64,000 nucleotides of DNA from Nitrospirota bacterium. GTDB lineage: Bacteria > Nitrospirota > Nitrospiria > Nitrospirales > Nitrospiraceae. Below, in pieces: positions 14,820 to 23,646 of the stretch; the first letter of the stretch is position 1; every line of letters starts with the position of its first letter. The notes under the pieces are model-generated. The model did not search any database. It was not told the DNA's origin and worked only from the letters and a program-made list of their open reading frames with translations. Location of the stretch: contig JBFLWP010000002.1 of the NCBI GenBank assembly GCA_040757595.1, forward strand, positions 263,832 through 327,831, in the 5' to 3' direction. A program made the translations under genes and the position numbers.

Positions 14820-16334
14820 TCAGAAGTACGTCGCGGCCATGGCCATGAACCCGTTTCCGTCAACCCGGTTACCTCGGGCCGTGGAGGTGGGGGTATTGGT
14901 CGCGTAGTTGTTGATGCTCGTGTTCAACTGGTTGTTGAACTGGTACTCGAACTTGAACACCGTGTCCTCGATCGGCCGGAAGTTCAAGCCGATCGTCAGA
15001 CGCGAGAGCTCCCGCGCATTGCCTGGGCAGGCAGAACCAGTAGTGATGCCAGCCAGGCAGGAGTTCCTCGTGATGTCGGTCGTGTCCGTGTCAATCTGCT
15101 CCCAGCGCACGACGGCGGTGAAGGTCGAGGCGTCCGTGAAATGGTCTGGGGCCAACTTCTTCAGGAAGTCCGGCAGGAAGTGGTAGTTGGCCTGGACATA
15201 GTAGCCGGCCATCCCGGACGGACCCACGGCGGTGGCCGTCTGGTTCCCGGTGATTCGGACCCAGTGCGCCTCGCCGATGAACTCCCAAGGCCCTTTCTGC
15301 AGGGTCCAGTCAACGGCGTACATGTTCACATAACTGTCGAAATTGTTGACGCCGTTGCTGTTCCTGTTGCCGAGCAGCCCATGATAGAAGGACCCGGCCA
15401 CTTCGATGCCCAACAGCGGGCTGTAGGCCAAGCGTCCGACGATCGCCTTGTCGCTGTTCGCGTCGCGCGCAAAGCTGCCCCGCGCGTTGCGGGTGCCGTT
15501 GAGGTCCGTGATGACCGTGCCCGGTGCAGCCAGGGTGCCGCTGCTGGTGTTCTGGAGTCCGTTGATCACGTAGAGTTCGTAGTCCACCTTGGCGAGCTTA
15601 CCGGGGTAAAAGGTGCCGTACATGCCGGCTCCGGCCTCTGTCCAGGTGGAAGGCATGATCATCCGGGCCACCATCGGCCGGTCCACCAGGTCGTTCAAGG
15701 GCGAGTCGTGCAAGAGGTTGAACTTGCCCATCGGGACCAGGATGAGCCCGGCTCGGACGTTGGCCGCCTCGTTGATCAGATAGTCAATCTGGGCGAATTC
15801 CAACTTGATCTCGCCGTCTGACTGGTTGTTGTTCGGTCCCCCCCGCTCGAATTCGATTTCCGTCGCGAACTTGATCCGATCCGTGATGTCCGAATAGATG
15901 AAGGGGATCATCCGGACCTGGTTGAAGGTGTTCCGGCTCCGGTTGTCCAGGTTGGACCGGGACAGGGCGTTGAACTGGATGTCCGCGTAGCCGCCCACCG
16001 TGGCCTTGGGCGCGCTCAAGAACGGCTTGGCATAGAGCAAGCGGCCCGAACCGGTAGAGGCGAAGGACAGGGGGACCTTCTCTTCGCCCGCCCGCTCTCG
16101 GGCGATCTCAGGGATCGGCCCGGTGCCGGTCGGCTTCTTGCCCTCGGGCAGGGGGGGGGCCGGTTCCCGCATTTTCTCCCGCTCCCGCTCTTTCTCCTCG
16201 AATTCCCTCATTTCCTGAAGTTGCTGCTCCAGCTTCTTGATCCGTTCCTCCAGGGTCTTGTCCTCCGCCTGTGCCGGAGCAGCCAGCATGGATGAACAGG
16301 CGACGAGAGCCCCGAGGATCAACCACGTCCTCAT
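14820..16334 (-). CDS. Outer-membrane porin with N-terminal coiled coil
   Basis: 504 residues. A signal peptide (to about residue 23) is followed by a coiled coil (EERIKKLEQQLQEMREFEEKE, about 28-56) and a Pro-rich linker, then a long beta-barrel with alternating polar and aromatic strands and a terminal Phe (AATYF), as in OprP/OprO-like porins. It would form a diffusion channel; the substrate is unknown. GGAGG lies 4 bp before the ATG. It follows the Com-like gene and a Fur-type promoter, so it may be made under iron limitation together with the FMN-binding protein. Confidence 0.8.
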   Translation of the reverse strand: MRTWLILGALVACSSMLAAPAQAEDKTLEERIKKLEQQLQEMREFEEKEREREKMREPAPPLPEGKKPTGTGPIPEIARERAGEEKVPLSFASTGSGRLLYAKPFLSAPKATVGGYADIQFNALSRSNLDNRSRNTFNQVRMIPFIYSDITDRIKFATEIEFERGGPNNNQSDGEIKLEFAQIDYLINEAANVRAGLILVPMGKFNLLHDSPLNDLVDRPMVARMIMPSTWTEAGAGMYGTFYPGKLAKVDYELYVINGLQNTSSGTLAAPGTVITDLNGTRNARGSFARDANSDKAIVGRLAYSPLLGIEVAGSFYHGLLGNRNSNGVNNFDSYVNMYAVDWTLQKGPWEFIGEAHWVRITGNQTATAVGPSGMAGYYVQANYHFLPDFLKKLAPDHFTDASTFTAVVRWEQIDTDTTDITRNSCLAGITTGSACPGNARELSRLTIGLNFRPIEDTVFKFEYQFNNQLNTSINNYATNTPTSTARGNRVDGNGFMAMAATYF

Positions 16335-16447
16335 TGTGCCTCCTTACAATGGTTGAGGTTGTTGGTTTGGCTCGGGACTCGGAGGTCTCTGACCTGGCTG
16401 CTGTGGAAAGGGTTCTCTTCCGGTGCCTCCTTAAGGTAAACGACTCG

Positions 16448-16624
16448 TCAGTTGACGGGCGTGGCCCAGCCTTCGATCAGCGAAAAGGGGATCAGAACGA
16501 TCCGCTTGCAACGTTTGCATTTCAACTCGATGCCGTCGCCGCGAAGCTTGGCCATCAACTGGCCGCACTCGCAGCGGGTCTCACCGGAGTCGGGACGGCG
16601 GATCATCTCGCTCTTGGTCGACAT
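16448..16624 (-). CDS. Com-like small zinc-finger protein
   Basis: 58 residues, easily overlooked. It contains TRCECGQLMAKL and ELKCKRCKRIVLIPF, giving C-X-C (18, 20) and C-X2-C (36, 39), the arrangement of the phage Mu Com zinc finger, an RNA-binding translational activator. Such Com-like proteins also occur in bacterial chromosomes with unknown roles. It is the first gene after the Fur-type promoter and precedes the porin. The Shine-Dalgarno is weak. Role unproven; translational control of the operon is one possibility. Confidence 0.65.
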   Translation of the reverse strand: MSTKSEMIRRPDSGETRCECGQLMAKLRGDGIELKCKRCKRIVLIPFSLIEGWATPVN

Positions 16625-16737
16625 TCCGTGTTCGAAAAGAATCGATTGGGAGAAGCCGACTTGCCGGCTCTGTCAGTGGCGATGCTCCGAGGCGAGCGAC
16701 GCAGTCCCTTTCGATTATCGAGGTAAAATTTCAAAAT

Positions 16738-16779
16738 TGAGAACGATTATTGATATCCTAATCATTGCTCGCCTGTCAA
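16738..16779 (-). promoter_or_regulatory. Fur-regulated promoter of the porin / FMN-binding operon
   Basis: On the minus strand TTGACA (16779-16774), an 18-bp spacer and TATCAA (16755-16750). A Fur box TGAGAAC-G-ATTATTG (16738-16752) overlaps the -10 and the predicted start site. The region 16730-16830 is strikingly AT-rich compared with its surroundings. Confidence 0.65.
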
Positions 16780-16809
16780 TAATAATTTTAACGATATCTA
16801 TCAATAGCT

Positions 16810-16844
16810 TGCGAATTATTCTCAGCTGGCGTGAGTGCTATGAT
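16810..16844 (+). promoter_or_regulatory. Second Fur box and extended -10 promoter for the divergent lipoprotein-apbE pair
   Basis: TGCGAAT-T-ATTCTCA (16810-16824) is a palindromic 7-1-7 Fur-like site. Downstream, TG-C-TATGAT (16836-16844) is an extended -10. A further TATAAT at 16916-16921 lies 7 bp before the lipoprotein ATG and may be a second, leaderless start. Confidence 0.5.
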
Positions 16845-16928
16845 TCAGGGTTGACGGCCTTGGTCGCGCTTGACCGGTGACGCAAGCGCGTCGTGCAATC
16901 CCTCGGACGGTTCCGTATAATATTATCC

Positions 16929-17552
16929 ATGCGAAGCGGAAGACCGGTGTCCTGGCTCAGCGTGATCGTGCTCGGCGCATTGGAGTGCCTGCTGGCTGCC
17001 GGCTGTGCCACGACCGCTCCGTCGCCGGATAGCCAGATCCCTCACGCCTCCGTCGTGTTCGGCCGGACCGTGACGGTTCTGACCGCTCCCTCAACCCGCC
17101 GGTACGAGCCCAAGGTCCGGTTTTTCGAGCTGGTGAATCGCACCACCCAGGAACGATACAAAGTCGAGGTCCAGTCCCAGGACAAGGTCTTCGCGATCGA
17201 GCTTCCGGCCGGGGACTATGTCCTGTCGCGTGTCCAGATCAGCGAGGGGCCCTTTCTCTCCATGGCCGACCTCGACGCGGCGTTCCAGGTGGAGAGTGAT
17301 CGCGTGCTGTACCTCGGCACCTGGCGATTCGGCGTGGATGGCCCCCGCTATGGCCGCATGCTCGTGGTCTCGGCGGTCCAGAATCAGGAGGATCAGGAGG
17401 AAGCGGAGCGACAGATCTTCGTTCGGTATCCCGAGCTCGCCGGACAACCGATCGCCAGCCTGTTGCCGGCCCCGGTCGCCGCCGAGGTCCGCCTCTACGA
17501 AGTCATGCCCTATCCCTACTACCCCCGCTACTACCGCCGCCATTGGTGGTAA
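16929..17552 (+). CDS. Lipoprotein of unknown function
   Basis: 207 residues from ATG 16929. A signal peptide ends at LAAGC (Cys26). The mature protein is beta-rich, with a probable Ig-like or DUF-type fold (LPAGDYVLSRVQI), and ends in an aromatic/Arg tail (YPYYPRYYRRHWW). No Shine-Dalgarno is seen, but TATAAT ends 7 bp before the ATG, suggesting a leaderless mRNA; a GTG at 16893 is an alternative start. It is divergent from the porin operon and is followed by apbE 23 bp later, so it probably belongs to the same envelope system. Confidence 0.75.
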   Translation: MRSGRPVSWLSVIVLGALECLLAAGCATTAPSPDSQIPHASVVFGRTVTVLTAPSTRRYEPKVRFFELVNRTTQERYKVEVQSQDKVFAIELPAGDYVLSRVQISEGPFLSMADLDAAFQVESDRVLYLGTWRFGVDGPRYGRMLVVSAVQNQEDQEEAERQIFVRYPELAGQPIASLLPAPVAAEVRLYEVMPYPYYPRYYRRHWW

Positions 17553-17575
17553 GCTTTAGCCCTGCTCTCGGCGTG

Positions 17576-18595
17576 ATGATCCGTCAATTCCTTCCAGGCG
17601 TTTCATGGCTGCTCCTCGGTGCTCTCCTGGGCTGTGCCCATGCCCCCGATCAGGCCCCGGTCGTGCTCAAGCGGGCGCAGATGCAGATGGGGACGCTCGT
17701 GCAGATCACCGTCGTCGCGCCCACGGAGCGGATCGCGCAGGAGGCGGCGACGGCCGGCTTTCAGGAGATTCGCCGTCTGGAAGAGCTGCTCAGCACGTGG
17801 ATTCCGGCCAGCGAGCTCTCCCGGGTGAATGCCGCTGCCGGGAGGGAGCCGGTCCGGGTCAGCCCCGACACGTTCCTCGTGTTGCAGCGCTCGCTCGACA
17901 TCGCCCGGCTGACGGAAGGGGGATTCAACATCGCCGTGGGACCGGCCGTGGAGGCCTGGAGCGTGACGGAGCGTCAAAAAGTGCCCGGCGATTCCGAGTT
18001 GGAGGCCCTGCAGCCCCTCCTGGACGTCGCCCAGATCCGACTGGATGAGGGGGCGGGAGCGGTGTTCCTGGCGCGCGCCGGGATGCGCGTTGACGTGGGC
18101 GGGATCGGCAAGGGCTTTGCGGCCGATCGGGCCGTGGAGGCGATGAAGTCAGCCGGGGCCACCGCCGGCGTCGTTGCCCTGTCCGGCGACATCAAGACGT
18201 TCGGCCGCCTGCCGGACGGAGCGCCGTTCCTCTTCGGCATCCAGCATCCGCGCCGCCCGGGCGTGCTGGCCAGGGTCACGCTCCAGGACGAGGCGATCTC
18301 GACCGCGGGAGATTATGAGCGGTATTTCGAGCGCGACGGGGTCCGCTACCACCATATCCTGGACCCGCGGACGCTCAAACCGGCCCGCGGCTGCCAGAGC
18401 GTGACCGTCGTCGCCGCCGAGGGCATCATGGCGGACGGGCTGGATACGGGCATTTTCGTGATGGGGCCGGAACGGGGCATGGAGCTGATCGAACGGCTGC
18501 CGGGAGTGGAGGGGGTGATCGTGGACGGCGAGGGACGGGTCCTCGTGTCGTCGGGCCTCAAGGGGCGTCTCGTCCTGGATCCGGACGCTCCGTGA
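17576..18595 (+). CDS. apbE: FAD:protein FMN transferase (lipoprotein ApbE)
   Basis: 339 residues. The lipobox is LLGC (Cys20), so it is anchored facing the periplasm. Conserved ApbE segments include MGTLVQITV, LSTWIPASELSRVN, VDVGGIGKGFAADRAVE and the metal-binding SGDIKTFG, and later YHHILDPRTLKPA and ADGLDTGIFVMG. ApbE transfers FMN from FAD to a Thr or Ser of FMN_bind proteins. The likely target in this window is the product of 13619-14314. A GTG at 17543 overlapping the upstream gene is an alternative start. Confidence 0.93.
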   Translation: MIRQFLPGVSWLLLGALLGCAHAPDQAPVVLKRAQMQMGTLVQITVVAPTERIAQEAATAGFQEIRRLEELLSTWIPASELSRVNAAAGREPVRVSPDTFLVLQRSLDIARLTEGGFNIAVGPAVEAWSVTERQKVPGDSELEALQPLLDVAQIRLDEGAGAVFLARAGMRVDVGGIGKGFAADRAVEAMKSAGATAGVVALSGDIKTFGRLPDGAPFLFGIQHPRRPGVLARVTLQDEAISTAGDYERYFERDGVRYHHILDPRTLKPARGCQSVTVVAAEGIMADGLDTGIFVMGPERGMELIERLPGVEGVIVDGEGRVLVSSGLKGRLVLDPDAP

Positions 18596-18606
18596 GCGCG
18601 GCGAGG

Positions 18607-19026
18607 TTATTTGAAGACGATCTTCTTCAAGCTGGAGACGGGGAGGAGCACCTCGCCGAAGTCGGACTCTCCCTTGAACTGTCCGCCGATCGCGAGCGGA
18701 AATTCTCCGGTCTTCCCCTTGTGCAGGGTGATGACGAAGAGGGTATGATCTTTGTCCACGCCGGGTTTCGTCTCGATCTGCTTGATGTCCTCGAACTTGA
18801 CGTTGATGGTGGCCGCCCCGCGCTTGACCGGCACGTGCCGCATTTCGTGCAAAGCCACGTGCGTCTCGTCGACCTTCTGCTCCCAGTAAAAGACGAGATT
18901 CTTGACCTCGGTTTCGGTCCCCTGGGCGTCGGTGATGACAGCGTGGAAGACTTTGTCGGATTTGCCCTGAGCCCAGACGATTCCTGTGAACAGGCACAAG
19001 GCGGCGAACAACGCGATCAGTCTCAC
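18607..19026 (-). CDS. Periplasmic protein of unknown function, end of the tonB operon
   Basis: 139 residues from a GTG preceded by AGGAGAGG. A signal peptide (to about WAQ, residue 20) is followed by a small beta-rich domain with regular strand-turn spacing (HAVITDAQGTETEVKNLVFYW). It is the last gene after exbB, exbD and tonB and is convergent with apbE, 11 bp apart. The position suggests a role linked to TonB-driven uptake, but I recognise no family. Confidence 0.7.
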   Translation of the reverse strand: MRLIALFAALCLFTGIVWAQGKSDKVFHAVITDAQGTETEVKNLVFYWEQKVDETHVALHEMRHVPVKRGAATINVKFEDIKQIETKPGVDKDHTLFVITLHKGKTGEFPLAIGGQFKGESDFGEVLLPVSSLKKIVFK

Positions 19027-19097
19027 GATTCCTCTCCTGGTTCCATGATGTCGGTTGAGCAAGGCCGTTCCTTCGCAAGTGTCTGGCAGAAGTGGTC

Positions 19098-20066
19098 CTA
19101 CCGCAATTTGTACGTGATCGGGATCTGAACGACGACCTGGGGGCGGCCCAGCTCGTGCGGAAGCTGGAGCGGCGTCGCGCGACGCACGGCTTCCAGCGCT
19201 GCCTGGTCCAACTCCTCGTGCCCCGAGCCTTCCAGGACGTCTAGGGACCTGAGCCCTCCATCGTCTCCGATCACCGCCCGCAGGAGCACGCGCCCTTCCA
19301 CTCGGTTGGCCCGCGCCGCGGCCGGATACCGTTTGAACCGTTCGACCCGGCTCCAAAGCGTCTGGGCCAGCCACCCATAGTCAGCCTTCGGCGCAGGGAC
19401 CGCGCGCACCCGCACCTCTTTGACGGAAGACTGCTCGACGGCCGGGGCTGATTGCACGGGAATCTCTTGGAGCTTGGGTTCCCGGACGACAGAGGCGGGG
19501 GGAGCCGCATCGGGGAGAGGGCGCGGCGGCGCCATCGGCTCGACGCTGGTTGCCTTGGCGACGATCTGTGCGGTTGTCGAGGTCGTTGCGGATTCGACGG
19601 ACGTGGCGGAGACGGGTGTTTCCTGAACGACCTGGCGCGTCTCACGGGTCGCCACCGACTCGGCTTGGGCTTGGGCCGGGGGCTGGGCAATCTCTCGAAT
19701 GGCCTGGGGAGATGGCGCCGTTTGGGTCGCCACCGGCACCGTCTCGACCTCGCGCACGATCGGTTTGATTTCGCGCACCTCCTGCCGGACGACGGTCTGA
19801 ACTTCCCGCACCTGCTCCACTGGTTGCACCGGTTGCACGGGCGGCTTGGTCTGTGCCGGAGCGGGGGGCGCCTCGGCGGGCGCGGGCGCCGGCTCATGGA
19901 CGACCGCGATCTCCCAGCGGAACGGCTCCGGTTGCGGCGCAAGGCGCAGGTTGCTCACCAGCAGGATCGCGACCCCGACGGCCAGCCCGTGCAGGAGAAC
20001 GGAGACGACCCAACTCCCCGCGTACCGCTGCAGTTCGCCCTGATGGCGGAGCGAGACGGTGCTCAC
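19098..20066 (-). CDS. tonB: Energy transducer TonB
   Basis: 322 residues. One N-terminal membrane helix (about 20-40), a long Pro/Ala/Val/Glu-rich periplasmic spacer (about 50-225, with TKPPVQPVQPVEQV-type repeats) and a C-terminal TonB domain with YPAAARANRVEGRVLLRAVI and a closing beta strand (VVVQIPITYKL). TonB carries proton-motive force from ExbB-ExbD to outer-membrane receptors. The ATG overlaps exbD by 4 bp. No TonB-dependent receptor gene lies in the window. Confidence 0.93.
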   Translation of the reverse strand: MSTVSLRHQGELQRYAGSWVVSVLLHGLAVGVAILLVSNLRLAPQPEPFRWEIAVVHEPAPAPAEAPPAPAQTKPPVQPVQPVEQVREVQTVVRQEVREIKPIVREVETVPVATQTAPSPQAIREIAQPPAQAQAESVATRETRQVVQETPVSATSVESATTSTTAQIVAKATSVEPMAPPRPLPDAAPPASVVREPKLQEIPVQSAPAVEQSSVKEVRVRAVPAPKADYGWLAQTLWSRVERFKRYPAAARANRVEGRVLLRAVIGDDGGLRSLDVLEGSGHEELDQAALEAVRRATPLQLPHELGRPQVVVQIPITYKLR

Positions 20067-20437
20067 GAGCGCTCGACCTCCAGGCTCACCTGCCGGAAGC
20101 CCAATCCCCGGACCTCGTCCACGACCTGGACGAACCGCTCCAGCAGGGTCACGCGATCGGCGCGGACGACGACCAGGGACTCGCGCGGATGCGGGGCGAG
20201 CACGGCCTTCAACCCGTCCTGGGTCACCGGCTGGTCGTTCAGGAACAGCCGCCCGTCGGCGGTAAGCGTGAGCACCAGCGGAACGTCCTTGCGGTCCCCG
20301 GCTTCCTTCGCTTTGGCGAGATCCACCGGGATCTGGCCGGTCGTGATGAACGTGGCGGTCGTCAACACGATGACCAGCAGCACGAGCATCACGTCCACCA
20401 GGGGAATGACGTTGATCTGATTCAACTCACGCTCCAT
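20063..20437 (-). CDS. exbD: Biopolymer transport protein ExbD
   Basis: 124 residues. One N-terminal helix with NVIPLVDVMLVLLVIVLTTA contains the key membrane aspartate of ExbD, followed by a periplasmic domain. ExbD is a stator component of the TonB motor. It overlaps exbB at its start and tonB at its end. Length and order are typical. Confidence 0.93.
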   Translation of the reverse strand: MERELNQINVIPLVDVMLVLLVIVLTTATFITTGQIPVDLAKAKEAGDRKDVPLVLTLTADGRLFLNDQPVTQDGLKAVLAPHPRESLVVVRADRVTLLERFVQVVDEVRGLGFRQVSLEVERS

Positions 20438-20852
20438 GCCGAACCTTGTAGAGCGTGATCAGCTCGGCCACCCGTCGCCGGAGCACGTTGTTCAGGACCA
20501 CGCAGGGAATGGCCACGAGCAGGCCCACCGCCGTGGCCTTCAAGGCCAGGCTCAGCCCGATCATGATCGTGCTGACCGCCATTTGCCCGGAGGTGCCCAT
20601 GGTGTGGAAGGTGAGCATGATGCCGAGCACGGTGCCCAGCAGGCCGATGTAGGGGGCGTTCGCCGCGACCGTGCCGATGATCACGAGGCGCTTGGTCAGG
20701 GCCAGTTCGAAGACCTGCAGGTTGGGGAACTGGGAGGCGTCCACGCGGCGGTAGAAGAGCCACCGCTCGACGGCGACCGCGACCGACCAGACGCTGAGGG
20801 CGAGCAACAGCCCGATCACTCCGTAATCGACGGTTTCTTTCAAGGCCTCCAT
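20427..20852 (-). CDS. exbB: TonB-system proton channel protein ExbB
   Basis: 141 residues, shorter than E. coli ExbB. Three membrane helices are visible; the region APYIGLLGTVLGIMLTF and the later LALKATAVGLLVAIPCVV match the MotA/TolQ/ExbB signature. It forms the pentameric channel around ExbD. It lies 68 bp after fbpC with no terminator apparent, so it may be co-transcribed with the iron ABC transporter. The TolQ/TolR alternative is less likely because a TonB gene follows and tolA/tolB do not. Confidence 0.9.
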   Translation of the reverse strand: MEALKETVDYGVIGLLLALSVWSVAVAVERWLFYRRVDASQFPNLQVFELALTKRLVIIGTVAANAPYIGLLGTVLGIMLTFHTMGTSGQMAVSTIMIGLSLALKATAVGLLVAIPCVVLNNVLRRRVAELITLYKVRHGA

Positions 20853-20920
20853 CGGGAGAGTTCCTCTGGAAGAAAATCGAAGTACGTTACCATATCGGGG
20901 CCGGAGAAGTCTAAGGGCTG

Positions 20921-22045
20921 TCAGGCCGGGAAGGAACTCGAACCCTCCTCGAACAGCACGGTGTGGGTGGCCAGGACTTGAACCTCCACCGGCGTTCCGA
21001 CGGGATAGACGCTGGTGGAGGTTTCGCTGCTGTGGAGGACGTGGCCGGACGGGAGACCGATCGTATAGAGGTTTTCCGAGCCGCGGAACTGCCGGGCCAG
21101 AATCCGTGCGGTGCAGTGCGGGGACGGAGCGATGTGGACGTCGTCCGGACGGATCATCACCACGACCTTGGCTCCGCCCCGGTAGCCGACCTGGTTGGGG
21201 AATTCGCCGATCTCGGTCAGCACCTTCCCGTTCTCCACGAGGCCGGGGATGAAGTCCGCCTGCCCGACGAAATCCGCCACGAACGGGGTGGCCGGCGTGT
21301 GATAGATGGCTTCCGGCGTGTCGAACTGCTCGAGGCGGCCGTGGCTCAGAACGGCCACCCGGTCGGCCATCGCGAAGGCCTCCTCGTGATCGTGCGTGAC
21401 CAGGATCGCGGTGGTTCCGGTGCGGGTCAGCAGCTCGTGCAGGTCCTCCCTCATCTTGCCCGTCATGTCCGGGTCCAGGTTGCTGAACGGCTCGTCCAGC
21501 AGCAGGACCACGGGCTTCTGCGCCAGGGCCCGGGCGAGCGCGACCCGTTGTTGCTGACCCCCGGACAGCTCATGGGGGTAGCGGCGATCCAGGCCGGCCA
21601 GGCCGGTCAGAGCCAGCATCGCCTGGACCTGCTCGCTCCGCTCCCGGGCGGGCAGTGACTGGAGCCCGAAGGCGATGTTGTCCGCCACGCGAAGGTGGGG
21701 GAAGAGGGCGTACTCCTGGAAGACCATCCCCACGCGACGATCCTCGGGCGGGACCAGGAGATGCGGGGAGGAGACCAACCGGCCCTCCAGGTAGACTTCG
21801 CCGTCCGTCACCCGCTCGAACCCGGCGATCGCGCGCAGCGTGGTGGTCTTTCCGCAGCCGGAGGGGCCCAGCAAGCAGAGGATCTCCCCGGCCCGCACGG
21901 AGAAGGTCACGTCGGCGATCGCGACGCGCCCCTTCTCGTAGGCGCAGGAGACGCGGCGGAGCTCCACGACGACCGGGCGGTCCCGCTCGTCGGACAGGCG
22001 TGCGGTCAGGACCGGATCGGCGCGCTGGCGTTGCCCGATGGACAT
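20921..22045 (-). CDS. fbpC: Ferric iron ABC transporter, ATP-binding protein
   Basis: 374 residues. Walker A GPSGCGKTT, Q-loop in FQEYALFPHL, signature LSGGQQQRVALARAL and Walker B VVLLLDEPFSNLD are intact. A C-terminal regulatory domain (about 265-374, TOBE-like) follows, as in FbpC. It powers import of Fe3+ delivered by FbpA through FbpB. It starts 32 bp after fbpB. Confidence 0.92.
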   Translation of the reverse strand: MSIGQRQRADPVLTARLSDERDRPVVVELRRVSCAYEKGRVAIADVTFSVRAGEILCLLGPSGCGKTTTLRAIAGFERVTDGEVYLEGRLVSSPHLLVPPEDRRVGMVFQEYALFPHLRVADNIAFGLQSLPARERSEQVQAMLALTGLAGLDRRYPHELSGGQQQRVALARALAQKPVVLLLDEPFSNLDPDMTGKMREDLHELLTRTGTTAILVTHDHEEAFAMADRVAVLSHGRLEQFDTPEAIYHTPATPFVADFVGQADFIPGLVENGKVLTEIGEFPNQVGYRGGAKVVVMIRPDDVHIAPSPHCTARILARQFRGSENLYTIGLPSGHVLHSSETSTSVYPVGTPVEVQVLATHTVLFEEGSSSFPA

Positions 22046-22077
22046 TCTTTCCTCTCAGAACCGTTGCATGTCCCGCA

Positions 22078-23628
22078 TCACGCCGCCCGCCAGTCCTTCG
22101 AGACCAGCAACAGCAGGGCCGGCAACGTCATCACCACGATCAAGAGGGCCGACGGGGCGGCGAGCTGATAGTACTCTTCGCTGGCTTCCAGCCAGACCCG
22201 AACGGCCAGGGTGTCGAAACCCACGGGGCGCAGAAGCAGCGTGGCGGGCAGCTCCTTCATGCACTGCAGGAACATCAGGACCCAGGCGGCGACGAAGCCG
22301 CCGCGCACGAGCGGCAACGTGACCCTCCACAGGGTCCGCAGGGTGCCGAAGCCCAGGCTCCGCGACGCCTCCTCCAGGTTCGGCGTGACCTGCTGAAGCG
22401 CCGGCTCCATCGTCTGCAAACCGGCCGGGAGGAAGTGGACGATGTAGGCGATGATCAGCACCAGGGCCGTGCCGTACCAGAACGGCGCCAGGTGGGAGAA
22501 CAGCAAGAGCAGGGCAAGGGCGCCGACGGGGCCGGGCAGGACGTACCCGACGTAGGCGGCCTGGAAGCAGAGCTGGTTGAGCCGGGACGGCCAGCGGGTG
22601 GCCAGGTAGGCGAGCGGGGTCCCGATGACCACCGCCGCGGTGGCTGCCAAACCGGACAGGAGCACGCTGTTCCAGACGAAGCCGAGGAACCGGCTGTCCA
22701 GCGCGCCTTCCGCCACCGCCCCGACGCTCCAGCGCAGGAGCAACCAAGCCGGCGCCCCGAACGAGACGCCGAGCACGAGCGCCAGGTAGCCGGTCACGAG
22801 GATCGTGCCGAGCAGCCTGCACCGTTTCCTCTGGGAAGCGCGGTAACGTCCGGTCGTCTGGTAAAACCGGCTGCGCTGCCGGAACCAGCGCTCGGCGAGC
22901 AGGAAGATCAGGGCGGACAGCACCAGCAGGAGGCTCAGGATCGACGCCGCGGCGTGGTCGTACCGGCCCGTCACCTGCTGGTAGACCGCGTAGGTGAACG
23001 TCTGGTAGCGCAGGAGCGAGACGGCGCCGAAGTCGGACACGACGTAGAGGATCACGAGCGAGAGGCCGGCCACGATGGCCGGGCGCAGCAACGGCAGGGT
23101 CACCCGCAGCCACACGCGAACGCGCGACGTGCCGCACACCCGCGCGACCTCCTCGAACGACACGTTGAAGTTGAGCAGGGCGGCCCTCGTGAGCAGGTAG
23201 ACGAACGGGAAGGTGTCCAGGGTCATGACCAGGGTGACGCCGGCGAAGCTGTGCGGGGGGAAGAGGGGGAAGGGGCCGCCGGACCCCAACAGGTAGCTGT
23301 ACACGTAGGCCAGAACGTAGGTGGGCATGGCGAGGGGCAGCGCCAGCGCCCATTCCCAGGTGCGACGGCCGGGGAAGTCGTACCGGACGACGAGCCAGGC
23401 GAGGGACACCCCCAACAGGAACGTGCCGGCTGCCACGCTCAGCGCCAGCGAGCCGGTATTGGCGAGGAGCTCGGGGATGCGGGTGATCCAGAGCCGGCCC
23501 CATACGGAGCGGTCGGTGGACAGGGCCAGGTAGGTGACGAGGAGGACCGGCAGGCAGATCAGGCCGGCGACCGCCACCGCGATGACCGAGAGCGACGAAG
23601 GGAACGACTGTCGAACCGCGACGCCCAT
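22078..23628 (-). CDS. fbpB: Ferric iron ABC transporter, permease
   Basis: 516 residues with about twelve membrane helices, the fused double-permease form typical of FbpB/SfuB. Each half carries an EAA-type loop (FEEVARVCGTSRVRVWLRVTLP and LEEASRSLGFGTLRTLWRVT), which contacts the ATPase. It lies between the binding protein and the ATPase genes. The operon starts after fur, which fits iron control. Confidence 0.92.
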   Translation of the reverse strand: MGVAVRQSFPSSLSVIAVAVAGLICLPVLLVTYLALSTDRSVWGRLWITRIPELLANTGSLALSVAAGTFLLGVSLAWLVVRYDFPGRRTWEWALALPLAMPTYVLAYVYSYLLGSGGPFPLFPPHSFAGVTLVMTLDTFPFVYLLTRAALLNFNVSFEEVARVCGTSRVRVWLRVTLPLLRPAIVAGLSLVILYVVSDFGAVSLLRYQTFTYAVYQQVTGRYDHAAASILSLLLVLSALIFLLAERWFRQRSRFYQTTGRYRASQRKRCRLLGTILVTGYLALVLGVSFGAPAWLLLRWSVGAVAEGALDSRFLGFVWNSVLLSGLAATAAVVIGTPLAYLATRWPSRLNQLCFQAAYVGYVLPGPVGALALLLLFSHLAPFWYGTALVLIIAYIVHFLPAGLQTMEPALQQVTPNLEEASRSLGFGTLRTLWRVTLPLVRGGFVAAWVLMFLQCMKELPATLLLRPVGFDTLAVRVWLEASEEYYQLAAPSALLIVVMTLPALLLLVSKDWRAA

Positions 23629-23646
23629 GACGATGCTCCGGGACCG

